Shown: positions 9,100-18,063 of the stretch, in pieces
Numbering within the stretch: position 1 is the first letter of the stretch
How the letters are laid out: every line of letters begins with the position of its first letter
NCBI GenBank assembly: GCA_029572965.1
Contig: JAKPQD010000288.1
Location: forward strand, 1 to 64,000
Origin: Bacteroidota bacterium
GTDB lineage: Bacteria; Bacteroidota; Bacteroidia; Bacteroidales; DTGW01
Reading direction: 5' to 3'
Length of the DNA stretch: 64,000 nt
Notes under the pieces: generated by a model
The model's input: the letters and a program-made list of their open reading frames with translations, nothing else
Told to the model about the DNA's origin: nothing
Databases searched by the model: none
Position numbers and translations under genes: made by a program

Positions 9100-10395
9100 G
9101 TGAAAACAAATCATAAAATAATAAATGGAGATAGCCGACAAATGAAAGAATTGCCTGATAATTCTGTACATTTGGCAATTACTTCTCCTCCATACTGGCA
9201 ATTGAAAGACTATGGGACTGATAATCAAATTGGATTTCATGACAGTTATGAAAATTATATTAATAACCTGAATTTGGTTTGGAAAGAGTGTTATCGCACT
9301 CTTCACAACGGTTGCAGATTATGTATTAATATTGGTGACCAATTTGCCCGAGCTGTGTATTATGGTCGTTATAAAGTCATTCCTATTCGTGAAGAAATCA
9401 TAAAGTTTTGTGAAAATATTGGGTTTGATTACATGGGAGCTATCATTTGGCAAAAAGTAACAACTTCCAATACAACTGGAGGTGGGGTCCAAATGGGTTC
9501 TTATCCATACCCAAGAAACGGTATTCTTAAATTGGACTATGAATTCATCCTTATTTTCAAAAAATTAGGCGATAGCCCTAAACCCACTAAAGAACAGAAA
9601 GAGCTCTCAAAAATGACTGCTGAAGAATGGAACACGTTTTTTGCCGGACATTGGAATTTTGCAGGAGCAAGGCAGAACGGACATATAGCTATGTTCCCTG
9701 AAGAATTACCCAAACGGCTAATCAAAATGTTTTCGTTTGTTGGAGAAACTATTCTTGACCCTTTTGCAGGGAGCGGAACAACTTCTTTGGCAGCAAAAAA
9801 TACCGATAGAAATTCGGTTGGCTATGAAATCAATCCTGAATTTATTCCAATCATTAAAGAAAAATTGGAAATTCATCAAAAAGATTTGAACGGAACGACT
9901 TATGAATTTATTCAACAAAAGCCCATTACAACTGACTTTGAAAAAGAAATACAAAAATTGCCTTACATTTTCAAAGACCCTCATACGCTTGACAAAAAAA
10001 TTGACATAAAGAAACTTCAATTTGGTTCCAGAATTGACAAAGAAAGCTCAACCAAGCGAGAGGAAATGTTTACTGTAAAAGAAATTATTAGCCCTGAAAA
10101 AATTCGTTTAAGTAACGATTTGACCATTAAACTTCTTGGCGTTAAAGAAGACCCATTAGTTAATGGAAAAGCAACTTCTTTTCTTATTGAAAAAACAAAG
10201 GGGAAACGTGTCTTTCTGAAATACGACATTGTAAAACACGACAGCGAAAATAACTTGCTTTGCTATCTCTACCTTGAAAACAAAACTTTCATTAACGCTC
10301 ATTTAATCAAAAATGGTTTAGTGCAAGTGGACAATGATATTGACTTTAAATACAAAGACAAATTTTTAAACCTCTTGCATCAAAACAATGGCTAA
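9100..10395 (+). CDS. Type II DNA methyltransferase with a C-terminal SNase-like domain
   Basis: Modification enzyme of a restriction-modification pair, 431 residues, starting at GTG. The catalytic motif TSPPYW (28-33) precedes the SAM motif DPFAGSGTT (220-228), the beta-class order; SPPY usually indicates N4-cytosine methylation. After the methyltransferase (about 1-262), residues about 323-425 resemble a staphylococcal-nuclease-like fold: TVKEIISPEKIRLSNDL, IKLLGVKE, KRVFLKYD, NNLLCYLYLENKTFINAHL and IKNGLVQV. The nuclease residues are missing (R35, D40 and R87 equivalents appear as K, K and N), so this part is probably a binding module. It overlaps the next gene by eight bases. CTAG specificity is inferred from the MjaI-like partner. 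Confidence 0.88.
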   Translation: MKTNHKIINGDSRQMKELPDNSVHLAITSPPYWQLKDYGTDNQIGFHDSYENYINNLNLVWKECYRTLHNGCRLCINIGDQFARAVYYGRYKVIPIREEIIKFCENIGFDYMGAIIWQKVTTSNTTGGGVQMGSYPYPRNGILKLDYEFILIFKKLGDSPKPTKEQKELSKMTAEEWNTFFAGHWNFAGARQNGHIAMFPEELPKRLIKMFSFVGETILDPFAGSGTTSLAAKNTDRNSVGYEINPEFIPIIKEKLEIHQKDLNGTTYEFIQQKPITTDFEKEIQKLPYIFKDPHTLDKKIDIKKLQFGSRIDKESSTKREEMFTVKEIISPEKIRLSNDLTIKLLGVKEDPLVNGKATSFLIEKTKGKRVFLKYDIVKHDSENNLLCYLYLENKTFINAHLIKNGLVQVDNDIDFKYKDKFLNLLHQNNG

Positions 10396-11020
10396 AGAAT
10401 GGATTTTAAACAGTGCGATGAATCGCTTCCAACTTAATTTTAAAAGAAATGTTGGACCAACATCAGAATCAATAAGAAAATGTTCGCCGAAAACACTTGA
10501 TGAATGGCGTGAATATTACTTCAAAAATGTAAAACCCAAAGAACATATTGTTGAATTAGGAAAGAAACTGTATGTTAAAATTACTGAAGTAATCCAGTCA
10601 GAAGTTGCAGAAGTTTCTGAACAAGATTGTATTGATTACATGATGCAACTTGTAATTGACCGAACTTTTGATGGTTACATGACAGAAATACAAACAATTT
10701 ATGGTCAGTTACAAAAAATATTAAACATTAAAATTCAACCAGCACCTGACGAATGGGACAGATTATTCAATGTTGATTTTTTTATACAAGTAAAAGAGAA
10801 ATATATTGGACTTCAAATAAAGCCTGTAAATAGTGGGATACAGTTACCTGAAATATTTAAAGAATACAACATTCAAGGTGACACACATCTGAAATTTACC
10901 GAAGTCTTTGGAGGTAAAGTATTTTATCTTTTTTCAGAGAAAGTTGGAGAAAGAAAGGAGATTAAAAATAAAGAAGTTATCGAGGATATTAAAAAAGAAA
11001 TTGAAAGGTTAAATGCTTGA
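10388..11020 (+). CDS. MjaI-like type II restriction endonuclease
   Basis: 210 residues resembling the RE_MjaI family, whose namesake cuts CTAG. Matching blocks as I recall the family are MAKEWILNSA at the N terminus, KCSPKTLDEWREYYF, and the core APDEWDRLFNVDFF followed by YIGLQIKP. D130 and the Q143-x-K145 pair look like a PD-(D/E)XK variant with glutamine in place of the acidic residue. The ATG lies inside the end of the methyltransferase gene (ATGGCTAA), implying coupled translation, which would let modification appear first. Base composition is somewhat more AT-rich than the neighbours, suggesting acquisition. The family call is from recollection of the sequence pattern; the CTAG site is inference. 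Confidence 0.8.
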   Translation: MAKEWILNSAMNRFQLNFKRNVGPTSESIRKCSPKTLDEWREYYFKNVKPKEHIVELGKKLYVKITEVIQSEVAEVSEQDCIDYMMQLVIDRTFDGYMTEIQTIYGQLQKILNIKIQPAPDEWDRLFNVDFFIQVKEKYIGLQIKPVNSGIQLPEIFKEYNIQGDTHLKFTEVFGGKVFYLFSEKVGERKEIKNKEVIEDIKKEIERLNA

Positions 11021-11035
11021 TAAAGAGTTTCATAC

Positions 11036-11167
11036 TGCCAACATCGTGTATAGCCAATGGTGAAGGAAGTGCGAGTTTGGGACATTCTACTCCGCATCAG
11101 GGTTGGTCACGGGGGTAAGATACAGGCGCAGCTCACAATTTGTTACTGGCCATACTCGTGACTGCCG
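11036..11167. repeat. Imperfect attC-like inverted repeat after the restriction-modification genes
   Basis: A left arm at 11036-11060 (TGCCAACATCGTGTATAGCC...) and a right arm at about 11145-11167 (ACTGGCCATACTCGTGACTG) are imperfect reverse complements, about 14 of 23 positions, separated by roughly 85 bases. It begins 15 bases after the endonuclease stop, where an integron cassette would carry its recombination site. The rest of the 11168-11376 gap is AT-rich with no gene. An attC function is inference. Confidence 0.4.
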
Positions 11168-11376
11168 TAAACTTAAAGGACATGGTTTTGAAAACTTCTT
11201 GGGCAAATATTAAAAACACAGTTGTTGATTAAAGTTATCTAACAACATTATCTGTTTAAATTTTTGGTGATGGTCGTAGCAGTTGGATAGAGGCTGCGTG
11301 ATTTACTTTTTACACAGTCTCATGTTTTTTGACAAATAATGTTAAAATGGTTTTTATAAAAACTGTTTATCCAATC

Positions 11377-12279
11377 TCAATATTTTGAATAACCAATAAT
11401 TGTTGATAGTGTGTGCGACTCTCCGGCTTTAAGGGCGATAATATCATTAAAAGCATTGGCGGGTTCAATGCAAAGCATGTTTTTATAGCCATCAGAAGGC
11501 ATGTCGCCCATAGTTTTAATCGTATCCGCCCAGGGATTCCACAAAACGGTTGTGTTGCTGCCGGTTTTTTCAATGGTAATCTTTCGGTTGTATCCATTGT
11601 CGATGAAGGAGCATGCTCCAGAATGCCCAATATATCGGCGGTTTTCTTCTTTAGTAATAGTAAGTTGTTCTACATTCTGGGCCTCAAGCTGTGTAGCGCC
11701 GGGGCCATTATAAAACTTAGCGTTCATCAATCCTTCTACGCAAATGTCTTCTATGTTGCTCACATGAAAGTAAGTATGAAGGGCATCTGTATAAGAAAAT
11801 TCTTCAGTTCCGGTATTGGTAACCTTCAGTTCAACCTTCAGTTGCTCACCCACAGTAATAATCACCCTTGCTTCAAAATCATAAGGCCAGTAAGTTTTTG
11901 TAAAATCGTTTTGACAGAGGTATAAGGCGATATAAGTGGTCCCGTCAGGATTGTTGTTGACGTTTTCAACTTGCCAGTCAATAAGCCTGGCAAATCCATG
12001 CTGAGGATATGTTTTTTCCTCGGCATGCGGGCCAAACCAAGGGAAACAAACAGGTATTCCACCTCTGATGGCTTTTCCTTTATCGTAATGGCTTTTTTTG
12101 CTTAGCCAAATAATATCAGGCTCGCCATGCGGCTCAAAAGAAAGCACCTGCGCACCGTACAACGACACCTCACAGGCAGCAAACCGATTGTCGATTTTGG
12201 CATACACATGCCCGCCTTTACCTGATTTGAAAAAGATGTTTCCCCTGGGGGCAAATTTATTGTTTAGCGACTGAACCAT
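11377..12279 (-). CDS. D-hexose-6-phosphate mutarotase / aldose 1-epimerase family
   Basis: 300-residue YeaD-type epimerase that interconverts the alpha and beta anomers of hexose phosphates in the cytoplasm. Seen: GAQVLSFEPHGEPDIIWLS near the N terminus, GGIPVCFPWFGPH (substrate arginine and glycine loop), HGFAR with the catalytic histidine, ALHTYFHVS with the second histidine, and LWNPW near the end. The fold is the beta-sandwich of aldose epimerases, and length is typical. It stands alone, leftward, with the NlpC gene upstream in the same direction 54 bases away. Confidence 0.9.
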   Translation of the reverse strand: MVQSLNNKFAPRGNIFFKSGKGGHVYAKIDNRFAACEVSLYGAQVLSFEPHGEPDIIWLSKKSHYDKGKAIRGGIPVCFPWFGPHAEEKTYPQHGFARLIDWQVENVNNNPDGTTYIALYLCQNDFTKTYWPYDFEARVIITVGEQLKVELKVTNTGTEEFSYTDALHTYFHVSNIEDICVEGLMNAKFYNGPGATQLEAQNVEQLTITKEENRRYIGHSGACSFIDNGYNRKITIEKTGSNTTVLWNPWADTIKTMGDMPSDGYKNMLCIEPANAFNDIIALKAGESHTLSTIIGYSKY

Positions 12280-12333
12280 GATTGAACATTAATATTTAGC
12301 AAAAATAGGTTTTTCTGCTAAAACAATGTCAAA

Positions 12334-13122
12334 CTATAAAGTAACTCTTTTAATAGCACACAGGTGATGAGTGTATTGGTCTTTGTTTTTGTCAAAAATT
12401 CCCTGAATGTCAATGCTGTCAATTTTTACAAAGCCCGAAGCGTGGATTATCTGATTGTTGGACAAAAGAATGCCTACGTGGCAAACACTTCCTTTTTCAT
12501 TGCAGAAAAAAGCCAAATCGCCTTTTTGAGCATCTTGAAGTGAACTCACCGTATTCCCTTCGTAAATTTGTTGTGAAGCATCGCGGGGCAAGGTTTTTCC
12601 GGCAACCCTGAAACATGTTTGTACCAAACCAGAGCAATCGATGCCGTATGCCGAGCGTCCTCCCCATAAGTATGGAGTGTTTAATAGGCTTTTTGCCGTA
12701 TAGATTACTGTGTCTATTGTATTTGCATAGTTCTCAATTACATTTGTTGATACATTGCAGTTCTCTCCATTGATAGAAAACTGTCCTGGCTGTTTTTGAT
12801 AAAGAATACTTCCTGCCGAGATTGTAATAGAAGTATCAAAACAACTGATATGTATATCAAGCCATTTTTGCCCAACCACCACTTTTTTCATGTTTTGCAA
12901 CTCAATAACCTGCTCTTTGCTTAGCGCTTTAATGAGCTTTGCATCGCACCATCCGGTGTAGTTGTCGGTTTGATTCACCACTTTGGCCCATTTTTGCTGA
13001 ATGTCAGATACGGTATATATTTCTCCAAATAGTAGCTGTGATATCATTTCTGAAGTTTCTGAAGGGTCTTTTCTTACTGCGATGTAGGGCAATGTACAAA
13101 TAGCGTTTGTTGGAATATTCAT
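12334..13122 (-). CDS. NlpC/P60 peptidoglycan endopeptidase with SH3-like domains
   Basis: 262-residue cysteine hydrolase related to YkfC-type gamma-D-glutamyl-L-diamino acid endopeptidases. The first 125 or so residues contain bacterial SH3-like segments (PSETSEMISQLLFGEIYTV, WAKVVNQTDNYTGWCDAKLI). The NlpC/P60 domain follows: PYLWGGRSAYGIDCSGLVQ has the catalytic cysteine, CHVGILL the histidine and IHASG the third position. No obvious signal peptide is present, which fits a cytoplasmic murein-peptide recycling role as for YkfC. It is divergent from the HD-domain membrane protein, with a 124-base gap carrying the promoters of both. Confidence 0.88.
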   Translation of the reverse strand: MNIPTNAICTLPYIAVRKDPSETSEMISQLLFGEIYTVSDIQQKWAKVVNQTDNYTGWCDAKLIKALSKEQVIELQNMKKVVVGQKWLDIHISCFDTSITISAGSILYQKQPGQFSINGENCNVSTNVIENYANTIDTVIYTAKSLLNTPYLWGGRSAYGIDCSGLVQTCFRVAGKTLPRDASQQIYEGNTVSSLQDAQKGDLAFFCNEKGSVCHVGILLSNNQIIHASGFVKIDSIDIQGIFDKNKDQYTHHLCAIKRVTL

Positions 13123-13246
13123 CTTTTAGTTTATTTTTAGTGTGAAAAACTTTTTGTTTCTTTGATGGTTTATTTAGGTAAAATACTTTTTAAAACCTAT
13201 TTTTCAAAATAAATAAGTTTTTTGAAAAAAACATAAAAAAACATTC

Positions 13247-15367
13247 ATGTTGAGGCTAAAAAGGATAAAATTTAATATAGACTGGGAAGATTTTCGGGTT
13301 TTTTGGGTTATTTTTTCAGTTTCGGTCCTGTTATTGGTCATTTTGTTCCCTCATAAAGGAAAGTTTAAATATGAATATCAAAAAGGAAAACCATGGATGC
13401 ACCAGGTGCTTGTAGCTCCTTTTGATGTGCCTGTATATAAGACCGATGAAGAACTTTCGTACGAAAAAGATAGTATTTCTAAGCATTTTATTCCATATTT
13501 TACTTTTAACCCAAAAATAGGCCAGGAAAAGAGAGAACAGTTTTGGCAAGCTTTTACCAAAAAGCTTCAATATATCAATGAAGGGTGGGCCAGAGACACA
13601 GTTGTCAGAAAACAGTTGGAGGAGTTATTGAAGGAACTTTTAGATACTGTCTATTCTAAAGGTATAGTCAATATCCCGGACGAGGGGGCTTCTATTTTGC
13701 ACCAATCATCAACTATTGCTATTATACGAGACAATGAGGCAGAAGATGTTGATGCTAATACCTTGTTTACGCCTAAAAGTGCTTATGAGCATATTTTTCA
13801 GGAGTTGGTTAAGTTTTCTGACCAGGTTGCTTTTACTGATGGAAATTCTCCTTTTAATTTTTTAAAAAGTTTAAAAATTGAAAAATATATCATCCCCAAT
13901 CTTTTTTATGATGCCGTTACTTCAGAAAAGGTCAAAGAACAGGCCTTGTCTAATATTTCGTTGACGCAAGGCATGATACTTTCGGGCGAAAGGATAATAT
14001 TTACCGGTGATATTGTTACTCCGCGTCACCACAAAGTTTTAGAATCTGTAAAAAAGGAATACGAACAGCGTATGGGTTTCTCGGCCAATTATATTTTTAT
14101 ATTATTGGGCCAGACAATTATTGTTTTAACATTCATTGTTCTTATTAATGTGTTTATCTCGAAATTGAAAAGACAAGTTTGGCGCTCGAACAAAAACCTG
14201 GCTTTTATTTATACCATCATCATAGTTTTTGGGCTAATAACCAGTTTGATTATTAAACACCGACCGGGCGGGTTATACATGATTCCTTTGGCTATTATTC
14301 CGGTGTTATTAAAGACTTTTTTTGATTCAAAACTGGCACTTTATATTCATTGTTTGGTTATTATACTTTTTGGTTTTTGGGCGCCCAACAGCTTCGAGTT
14401 TGTTATGCTTAATATATTGGCCGGTGCTGTTATTGTTCTTAGTTTAAGCAATACATACAAACGAAACCGTATGTTTTTTTCGGCTATTTGGCAAACGCTT
14501 ACCTTATCTTTGACTTATGTTGGCCTTACTTTATATCAGGAAGGTTCATTAGCCAATATCAATACAGATAATTTATTGTATTTTGCCGGTAATGGGCTGT
14601 TAATGCTTTCGGCGTTACCGCTTATATATATATTTGAAAAAATATTTGGGTATGTTTCAGATGCAACATTGCTTGAATTGTCTGATACCAATCAAATTCT
14701 GCTTCGCAAAATGGCCGAAGTTACGCCGGGTACATTTCAGCATTCGTTGCAGGTTGCCAATCTTAGCGAAGAAGCTATCTTTAAGATTGGCGGAAATGTA
14801 TTGTTGGTAAGGGCGGGGGCTCTTTATCATGACATTGGCAAAATACACAACCCTGCATATTTTATCGAAAACCTTTCGGATGAGGTGAACCCTCATGAAA
14901 GCCTTGCATTTGAAGAAAGTGCAAAAATAATCATCAGCCATGTGACAAAAGGTGTTGAGCTGGCCGAAAAGTTTCATCTTCCTGCTCAAATAACGGATTT
15001 TATAAAAACTCATCACGGAACATCACTGGCCCATTACTTTTATCGTTCGTACTTAAATCAAAATCCTGGGACGGAGGTAGATATAAAACAGTTTAAATAC
15101 CCGGGCCCAAAACCATTTAGCCGCGAAATGGCAGTAGTGATGATTGCTGATAGTGTAGAAGCTGCGACCCGTAGTCTTAAGCACTATTCAGAAGCTGAAA
15201 TCAACAATATGGTTGATGTTATTGTTAACGGCTTAATTGCCGATGAGCAACTGGTCGATGCCGATCTTACTTTCAGAGATATTGAGATAATTAAAAAAAC
15301 GCTGAAGCAGCGTTTAAGAACTATTTACCATTTTCGCATTGAATATCCTAAGGGCCCTGCAAAATAA
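13247..15367 (+). CDS. 7TM-receptor HD phosphohydrolase (PgpH-like)
   Basis: 706-residue membrane protein of the 7TMR-HD family, whose best-known member PgpH degrades cyclic di-AMP. Order: an N-terminal membrane helix (about 17-36), a large extracytoplasmic 7TMR-HDED domain (to about 285), a cluster of seven membrane helices (about 285-470) and a cytoplasmic HD domain. The HD motif is in ALYHDIGKIHNPAYF, preceded by TPGTFQHSLQVANLSEEA and followed by IKTHHGT and MIADSVEAATRS, all conserved in PgpH. Start ATG is followed by lysine/arginine-rich residues as expected. Cyclic di-AMP as substrate is inferred from the family. Confidence 0.9.
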   Translation: MLRLKRIKFNIDWEDFRVFWVIFSVSVLLLVILFPHKGKFKYEYQKGKPWMHQVLVAPFDVPVYKTDEELSYEKDSISKHFIPYFTFNPKIGQEKREQFWQAFTKKLQYINEGWARDTVVRKQLEELLKELLDTVYSKGIVNIPDEGASILHQSSTIAIIRDNEAEDVDANTLFTPKSAYEHIFQELVKFSDQVAFTDGNSPFNFLKSLKIEKYIIPNLFYDAVTSEKVKEQALSNISLTQGMILSGERIIFTGDIVTPRHHKVLESVKKEYEQRMGFSANYIFILLGQTIIVLTFIVLINVFISKLKRQVWRSNKNLAFIYTIIIVFGLITSLIIKHRPGGLYMIPLAIIPVLLKTFFDSKLALYIHCLVIILFGFWAPNSFEFVMLNILAGAVIVLSLSNTYKRNRMFFSAIWQTLTLSLTYVGLTLYQEGSLANINTDNLLYFAGNGLLMLSALPLIYIFEKIFGYVSDATLLELSDTNQILLRKMAEVTPGTFQHSLQVANLSEEAIFKIGGNVLLVRAGALYHDIGKIHNPAYFIENLSDEVNPHESLAFEESAKIIISHVTKGVELAEKFHLPAQITDFIKTHHGTSLAHYFYRSYLNQNPGTEVDIKQFKYPGPKPFSREMAVVMIADSVEAATRSLKHYSEAEINNMVDVIVNGLIADEQLVDADLTFRDIEIIKKTLKQRLRTIYHFRIEYPKGPAK

Positions 15368-15396
15368 AGTAATGGCTAAATTTTACCTTGCAATCT

Positions 15397-15427
15397 TTTG
15401 GTTTTCAGTAAAAAGTTTTTACTTTTG
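15397..15427 (+). promoter_or_regulatory. rpsF operon promoter
   Basis: A TTTG at 15397-15400 and TACTTTTG at 15420-15427 with a 19-base spacer match the Bacteroidota -33 and -7 elements. It lies 37 bases before the rpsF ATG and drives rpsF-rpsR-rplI. Confidence 0.7.
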
Positions 15428-15463
15428 CGCTCCAAATTAATTTTAATTTAAAAACAAACGAGT

Positions 15464-15814
15464 ATGTTAAAACAGTATGAAACCGTTTTCATTGTAACTC
15501 CCGTTTTGTCTGAGCCACAGATGAAGGAAGCGGTTAACAAATTCAAAAGTTTTCTGACCGAACATGGTGCAGAAATTGTACATAGCGAAGATTGGGGATT
15601 GAAAAAACTGGCTTACCCAATTCAAAAAAAATCTACCGGCTTTTATAACCTTATAGAGTTTAAAGCCGAGCCTGCGCTTATTGCAAAATTAGAAACAGAA
15701 TTCCGTCGTGATGAACGAGTAATTCGTTTTTTGACATTTGCAATGGATAAATATGCTGTTGAATACAGTAACAAAAAAAGAAGTATGAAAGAACCTATAA
15801 AAGTGGAGGAATAA
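15464..15814 (+). CDS. rpsF: 30S ribosomal protein bS6
   Basis: 116 residues, starting [17 protein letters not shown], with the conserved [22 protein letters not shown] block and the [11 protein letters not shown] segment. It binds 16S rRNA as a heterodimer with bS18, whose gene follows three bases later. Start chosen from the ATG after an A-rich leader. First gene of a three-gene ribosomal operon; the usual ssb or priB between rpsF and rpsR of Gammaproteobacteria is absent, as is common in Bacteroidota. Confidence 0.97.
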   Translation: MLKQYETVFIVTPVLSEPQMKEAVNKFKSFLTEHGAEIVHSEDWGLKKLAYPIQKKSTGFYNLIEFKAEPALIAKLETEFRRDERVIRFLTFAMDKYAVEYSNKKRSMKEPIKVEE

Positions 15815-15817
15815 GCT

Positions 15818-16087
15818 ATGTCAACAAATCAATCAGAAATTAGATACCTGACGCCCCCAACGGTAGAAATCAAAAAGAAAAAATATTGCCGTTTCAAAAA
15901 AAATAAAATCAAATATATTGATTACAAAGATCCAGAATTTTTAAAGAAATTTTTGAACGAACAAGGAAAGATATTGCCAAGGCGCCTTACGGGAACTTCA
16001 TTAAAGTACCAGCGTAAAGTGGCAACTGCTATTAAAAGAGCACGTCACCTTGCTTTATTGCCTTATGTAACCGATATGTTAAAATAA
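15818..16087 (+). CDS. rpsR: 30S ribosomal protein bS18
   Basis: 89 residues. The conserved core is [16 protein letters not shown], then [20 protein letters not shown] and [19 protein letters not shown], as in bS18. A single N-terminal cysteine (in YCRF) remains of the zinc-type motif seen in some bacteria. It partners bS6 in the platform of the small subunit. A GGAG-like sequence precedes both this gene and rplI. Confidence 0.97.
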   Translation: MSTNQSEIRYLTPPTVEIKKKKYCRFKKNKIKYIDYKDPEFLKKFLNEQGKILPRRLTGTSLKYQRKVATAIKRARHLALLPYVTDMLK

Positions 16088-16106
16088 TATTGGAGGAAAT
16101 TGTACC

Positions 16107-16553
16107 ATGGAAATTATACTTACACAAGAAGTAATAAACGTAGGAAGCAAAGACGATATCGTAAACGTAAAAAACGGTTACGCTCGTAACTATCTTATTC
16201 CTAACGGAATGGCTATTGTTGCCACCGAATCGGCCAAGAAAATTCTTGCTGAAAATATCAGGCAGCGAGCTCATAAAGAAGCTAAAGTAAAAGAAGAAGC
16301 TACACAGTTGGCTAAAAAAATGGAAGGTTTGAAACTTACTATTGGGGCTAAAACAAGTTCAAAAGGCAAAATATTTGGTTCGGTTAATACCATTCAAATT
16401 GCTGAAGCTTTAGCTGCTCAAGGTTTTAACGTTGACAGGAAAAACATTCTTATTAAAGAAGATATCATTAAAGAAGTTGGCAACTATACTGCTAAAGTAA
16501 AACTTCACAAAGAAGTTAGCGTTGAGATAGCTTTTGAGATTGTTTCAGAATAA
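16107..16553 (+). CDS. rplI: 50S ribosomal protein bL9
   Basis: 148 residues in the usual two-domain arrangement: an N-terminal RNA-binding domain (MEIILTQEVINVGSKDDIVNVKNGYARNYL pattern, with the VKNGYARNYLIPNGMA core), a long linking helix rich in alanine, lysine and glutamate, and a C-terminal domain ending in KLHKEVSVEIAFEIV. TTGGAGG-like sequence precedes the ATG. Last gene of the operon, followed by a clear terminator. Confidence 0.97.
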   Translation: MEIILTQEVINVGSKDDIVNVKNGYARNYLIPNGMAIVATESAKKILAENIRQRAHKEAKVKEEATQLAKKMEGLKLTIGAKTSSKGKIFGSVNTIQIAEALAAQGFNVDRKNILIKEDIIKEVGNYTAKVKLHKEVSVEIAFEIVSE

Positions 16554-16580
16554 GTTTGTTTAACAACTTACTATATAAGA

Positions 16581-16608
16581 AAAGCCCTGGTCTGCCGGGG
16601 CTTTTTTT
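16581..16608 (+). terminator. Terminator of the rpsF-rpsR-rplI operon
   Basis: AAAGCCCTGG (16581-16590), loop TCTG, CCGGGGCTTT (16595-16604), then a run of T. Ten-bp stem with one T-G pair, 28 bases after the rplI stop. Confidence 0.9.
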
Positions 16609-16734
16609 GTGTTATTTTCTTGTTGGGCAAAAGCCTATAGCTAACGTCAGTTAGACGATTCGATTAAGCATTTTTAATGCTTAATTTGGGATTAAATGCA
16701 GTAGTATTACTATTGGCTAATTCTTCAATTATTT

Positions 16735-18039
16735 TTATTTTCTGATAATTTCAGCTCCAATAGCATTAAGCCGTTCATCTATTTTGTAGTATCCACGGTC
16801 TATTTGTTCGATGTTATGAATAGTACTTTTGCCATTTGCAGATAAGGCTGCAATAAGCAATGCTACTCCTGCCCTGATATCTGGAGAGCTCATGGTAGTA
16901 GGGCGGAGTTTATGTTCGTTACCCATCCCTATTACTGTTGCCCGGTGGGGGTCGCAAAGGATAATCTGGGCACCCATATCTATTAGTTTGTCAACAAAAA
17001 ACAAACGGCTTTCAAACATTTTCTGGTGAATAAGTACACTGCCCTTTGCTTTTGTAGCTACTACAAGGAATACACTGAGCAGGTCCGGGGTAAGCCCTGG
17101 CCATGGGGCATCGGCAATAGTAAGAATAGAACCATCAATAAATGTATCAATTGTATATTCCTTTTGTGCAGGAATAAATATATCATCGTTTTTTCGTTCA
17201 AGCGTTATTCCCAATCGGCTAAAGGCATTAGGAATAATGCCCAGGTTTTCGTACGAAACGTCTTTAATTGTGATTTCAGATTGGGTCATGGCGGCAAGTC
17301 CAATAAAACTGCCAATTTCAATCATATCAGGCAATATATTATGGTTACACCCATGCAAGTTGTTGACTCCTTCAATATTTAGCAGGTTTGAACCTATGCC
17401 TGTAATTTTTGCTCCCATACTATTTAGCATTTTGCAGAGTTGCTGTATATATGGTTCGCAAGCAGCGTTGTATATAGTTGTTGTACCACTTGCCAGTACA
17501 GAAGCCATAATAATATTGGCAGTACCGGTAACAGAAGCTTCGTCAAGCAACATATATGTCCCTTTGAGTTTATCTGCCTTAACAGAATATATGTTATTTT
17601 CGGCATCGAAATCGAAATTTGCACCAAGTTGTTCAAATCCGATAAAGTGAGTATCCAAACGGCGGCGGCCAATCATATCGCCGCCAGGCTTTGGCATATA
17701 ACCAATGCCAAAACGGGCCAATAACGGGCCTATAATCATAATAGAACCTCTAAGGCTGGCAGCTTTTTTACGAAAGTCTTCTGTTTTTAAATAGTCTATG
17801 TAAACTTTTGAGGCATCAAAGCTATATTCGTATTCTTTAGTTTTGACAACTTCAACACCAAGTGACTTTAAGATATCTATAAGTATGTTAACATCCCGGA
17901 TATCGGGGATGTTATTAATGTAAACCTTTTGTTCGGTGAGCAGACAAGCACAAATAACCTGTAAAGCTTCGTTTTTTGCACCCTGGGGCTTTAAAACTCC
18001 TTTAAGCTGCTTTCCTCCATGTACTTCAAAGATTGCCAT
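16735..18039 (-). CDS. murA: UDP-N-acetylglucosamine 1-carboxyvinyltransferase with Asp at the fosfomycin cysteine position
   Basis: First committed step of peptidoglycan synthesis: transfer of enolpyruvate from PEP to UDP-GlcNAc in the cytoplasm. 434 residues with the N-terminal GAKNEALQVICACLL motif (catalytic lysine K22), GPLLARFGIGYMPKPGG and GRRRLDTHFIGFEQLGA. At the loop position of the usual catalytic cysteine (E. coli C115, in PGGC) this protein has D121 (PKPGGDMIGRRRLD). The same substitution in Mycobacterium and Chlamydia MurA keeps activity and blocks fosfomycin alkylation. Late motifs TVIGMGNEHKLRP and SSPDIRAGVALLIAAL are normal. It lies downstream of the DUF4290 gene with a 24-base gap. 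Confidence 0.95.
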   Translation of the reverse strand: MAIFEVHGGKQLKGVLKPQGAKNEALQVICACLLTEQKVYINNIPDIRDVNILIDILKSLGVEVVKTKEYEYSFDASKVYIDYLKTEDFRKKAASLRGSIMIIGPLLARFGIGYMPKPGGDMIGRRRLDTHFIGFEQLGANFDFDAENNIYSVKADKLKGTYMLLDEASVTGTANIIMASVLASGTTTIYNAACEPYIQQLCKMLNSMGAKITGIGSNLLNIEGVNNLHGCNHNILPDMIEIGSFIGLAAMTQSEITIKDVSYENLGIIPNAFSRLGITLERKNDDIFIPAQKEYTIDTFIDGSILTIADAPWPGLTPDLLSVFLVVATKAKGSVLIHQKMFESRLFFVDKLIDMGAQIILCDPHRATVIGMGNEHKLRPTTMSSPDIRAGVALLIAALSANGKSTIHNIEQIDRGYYKIDERLNAIGAEIIRK

Positions 18040-18063
18040 CAGATAAAAATGAAAGGGTTAGTC

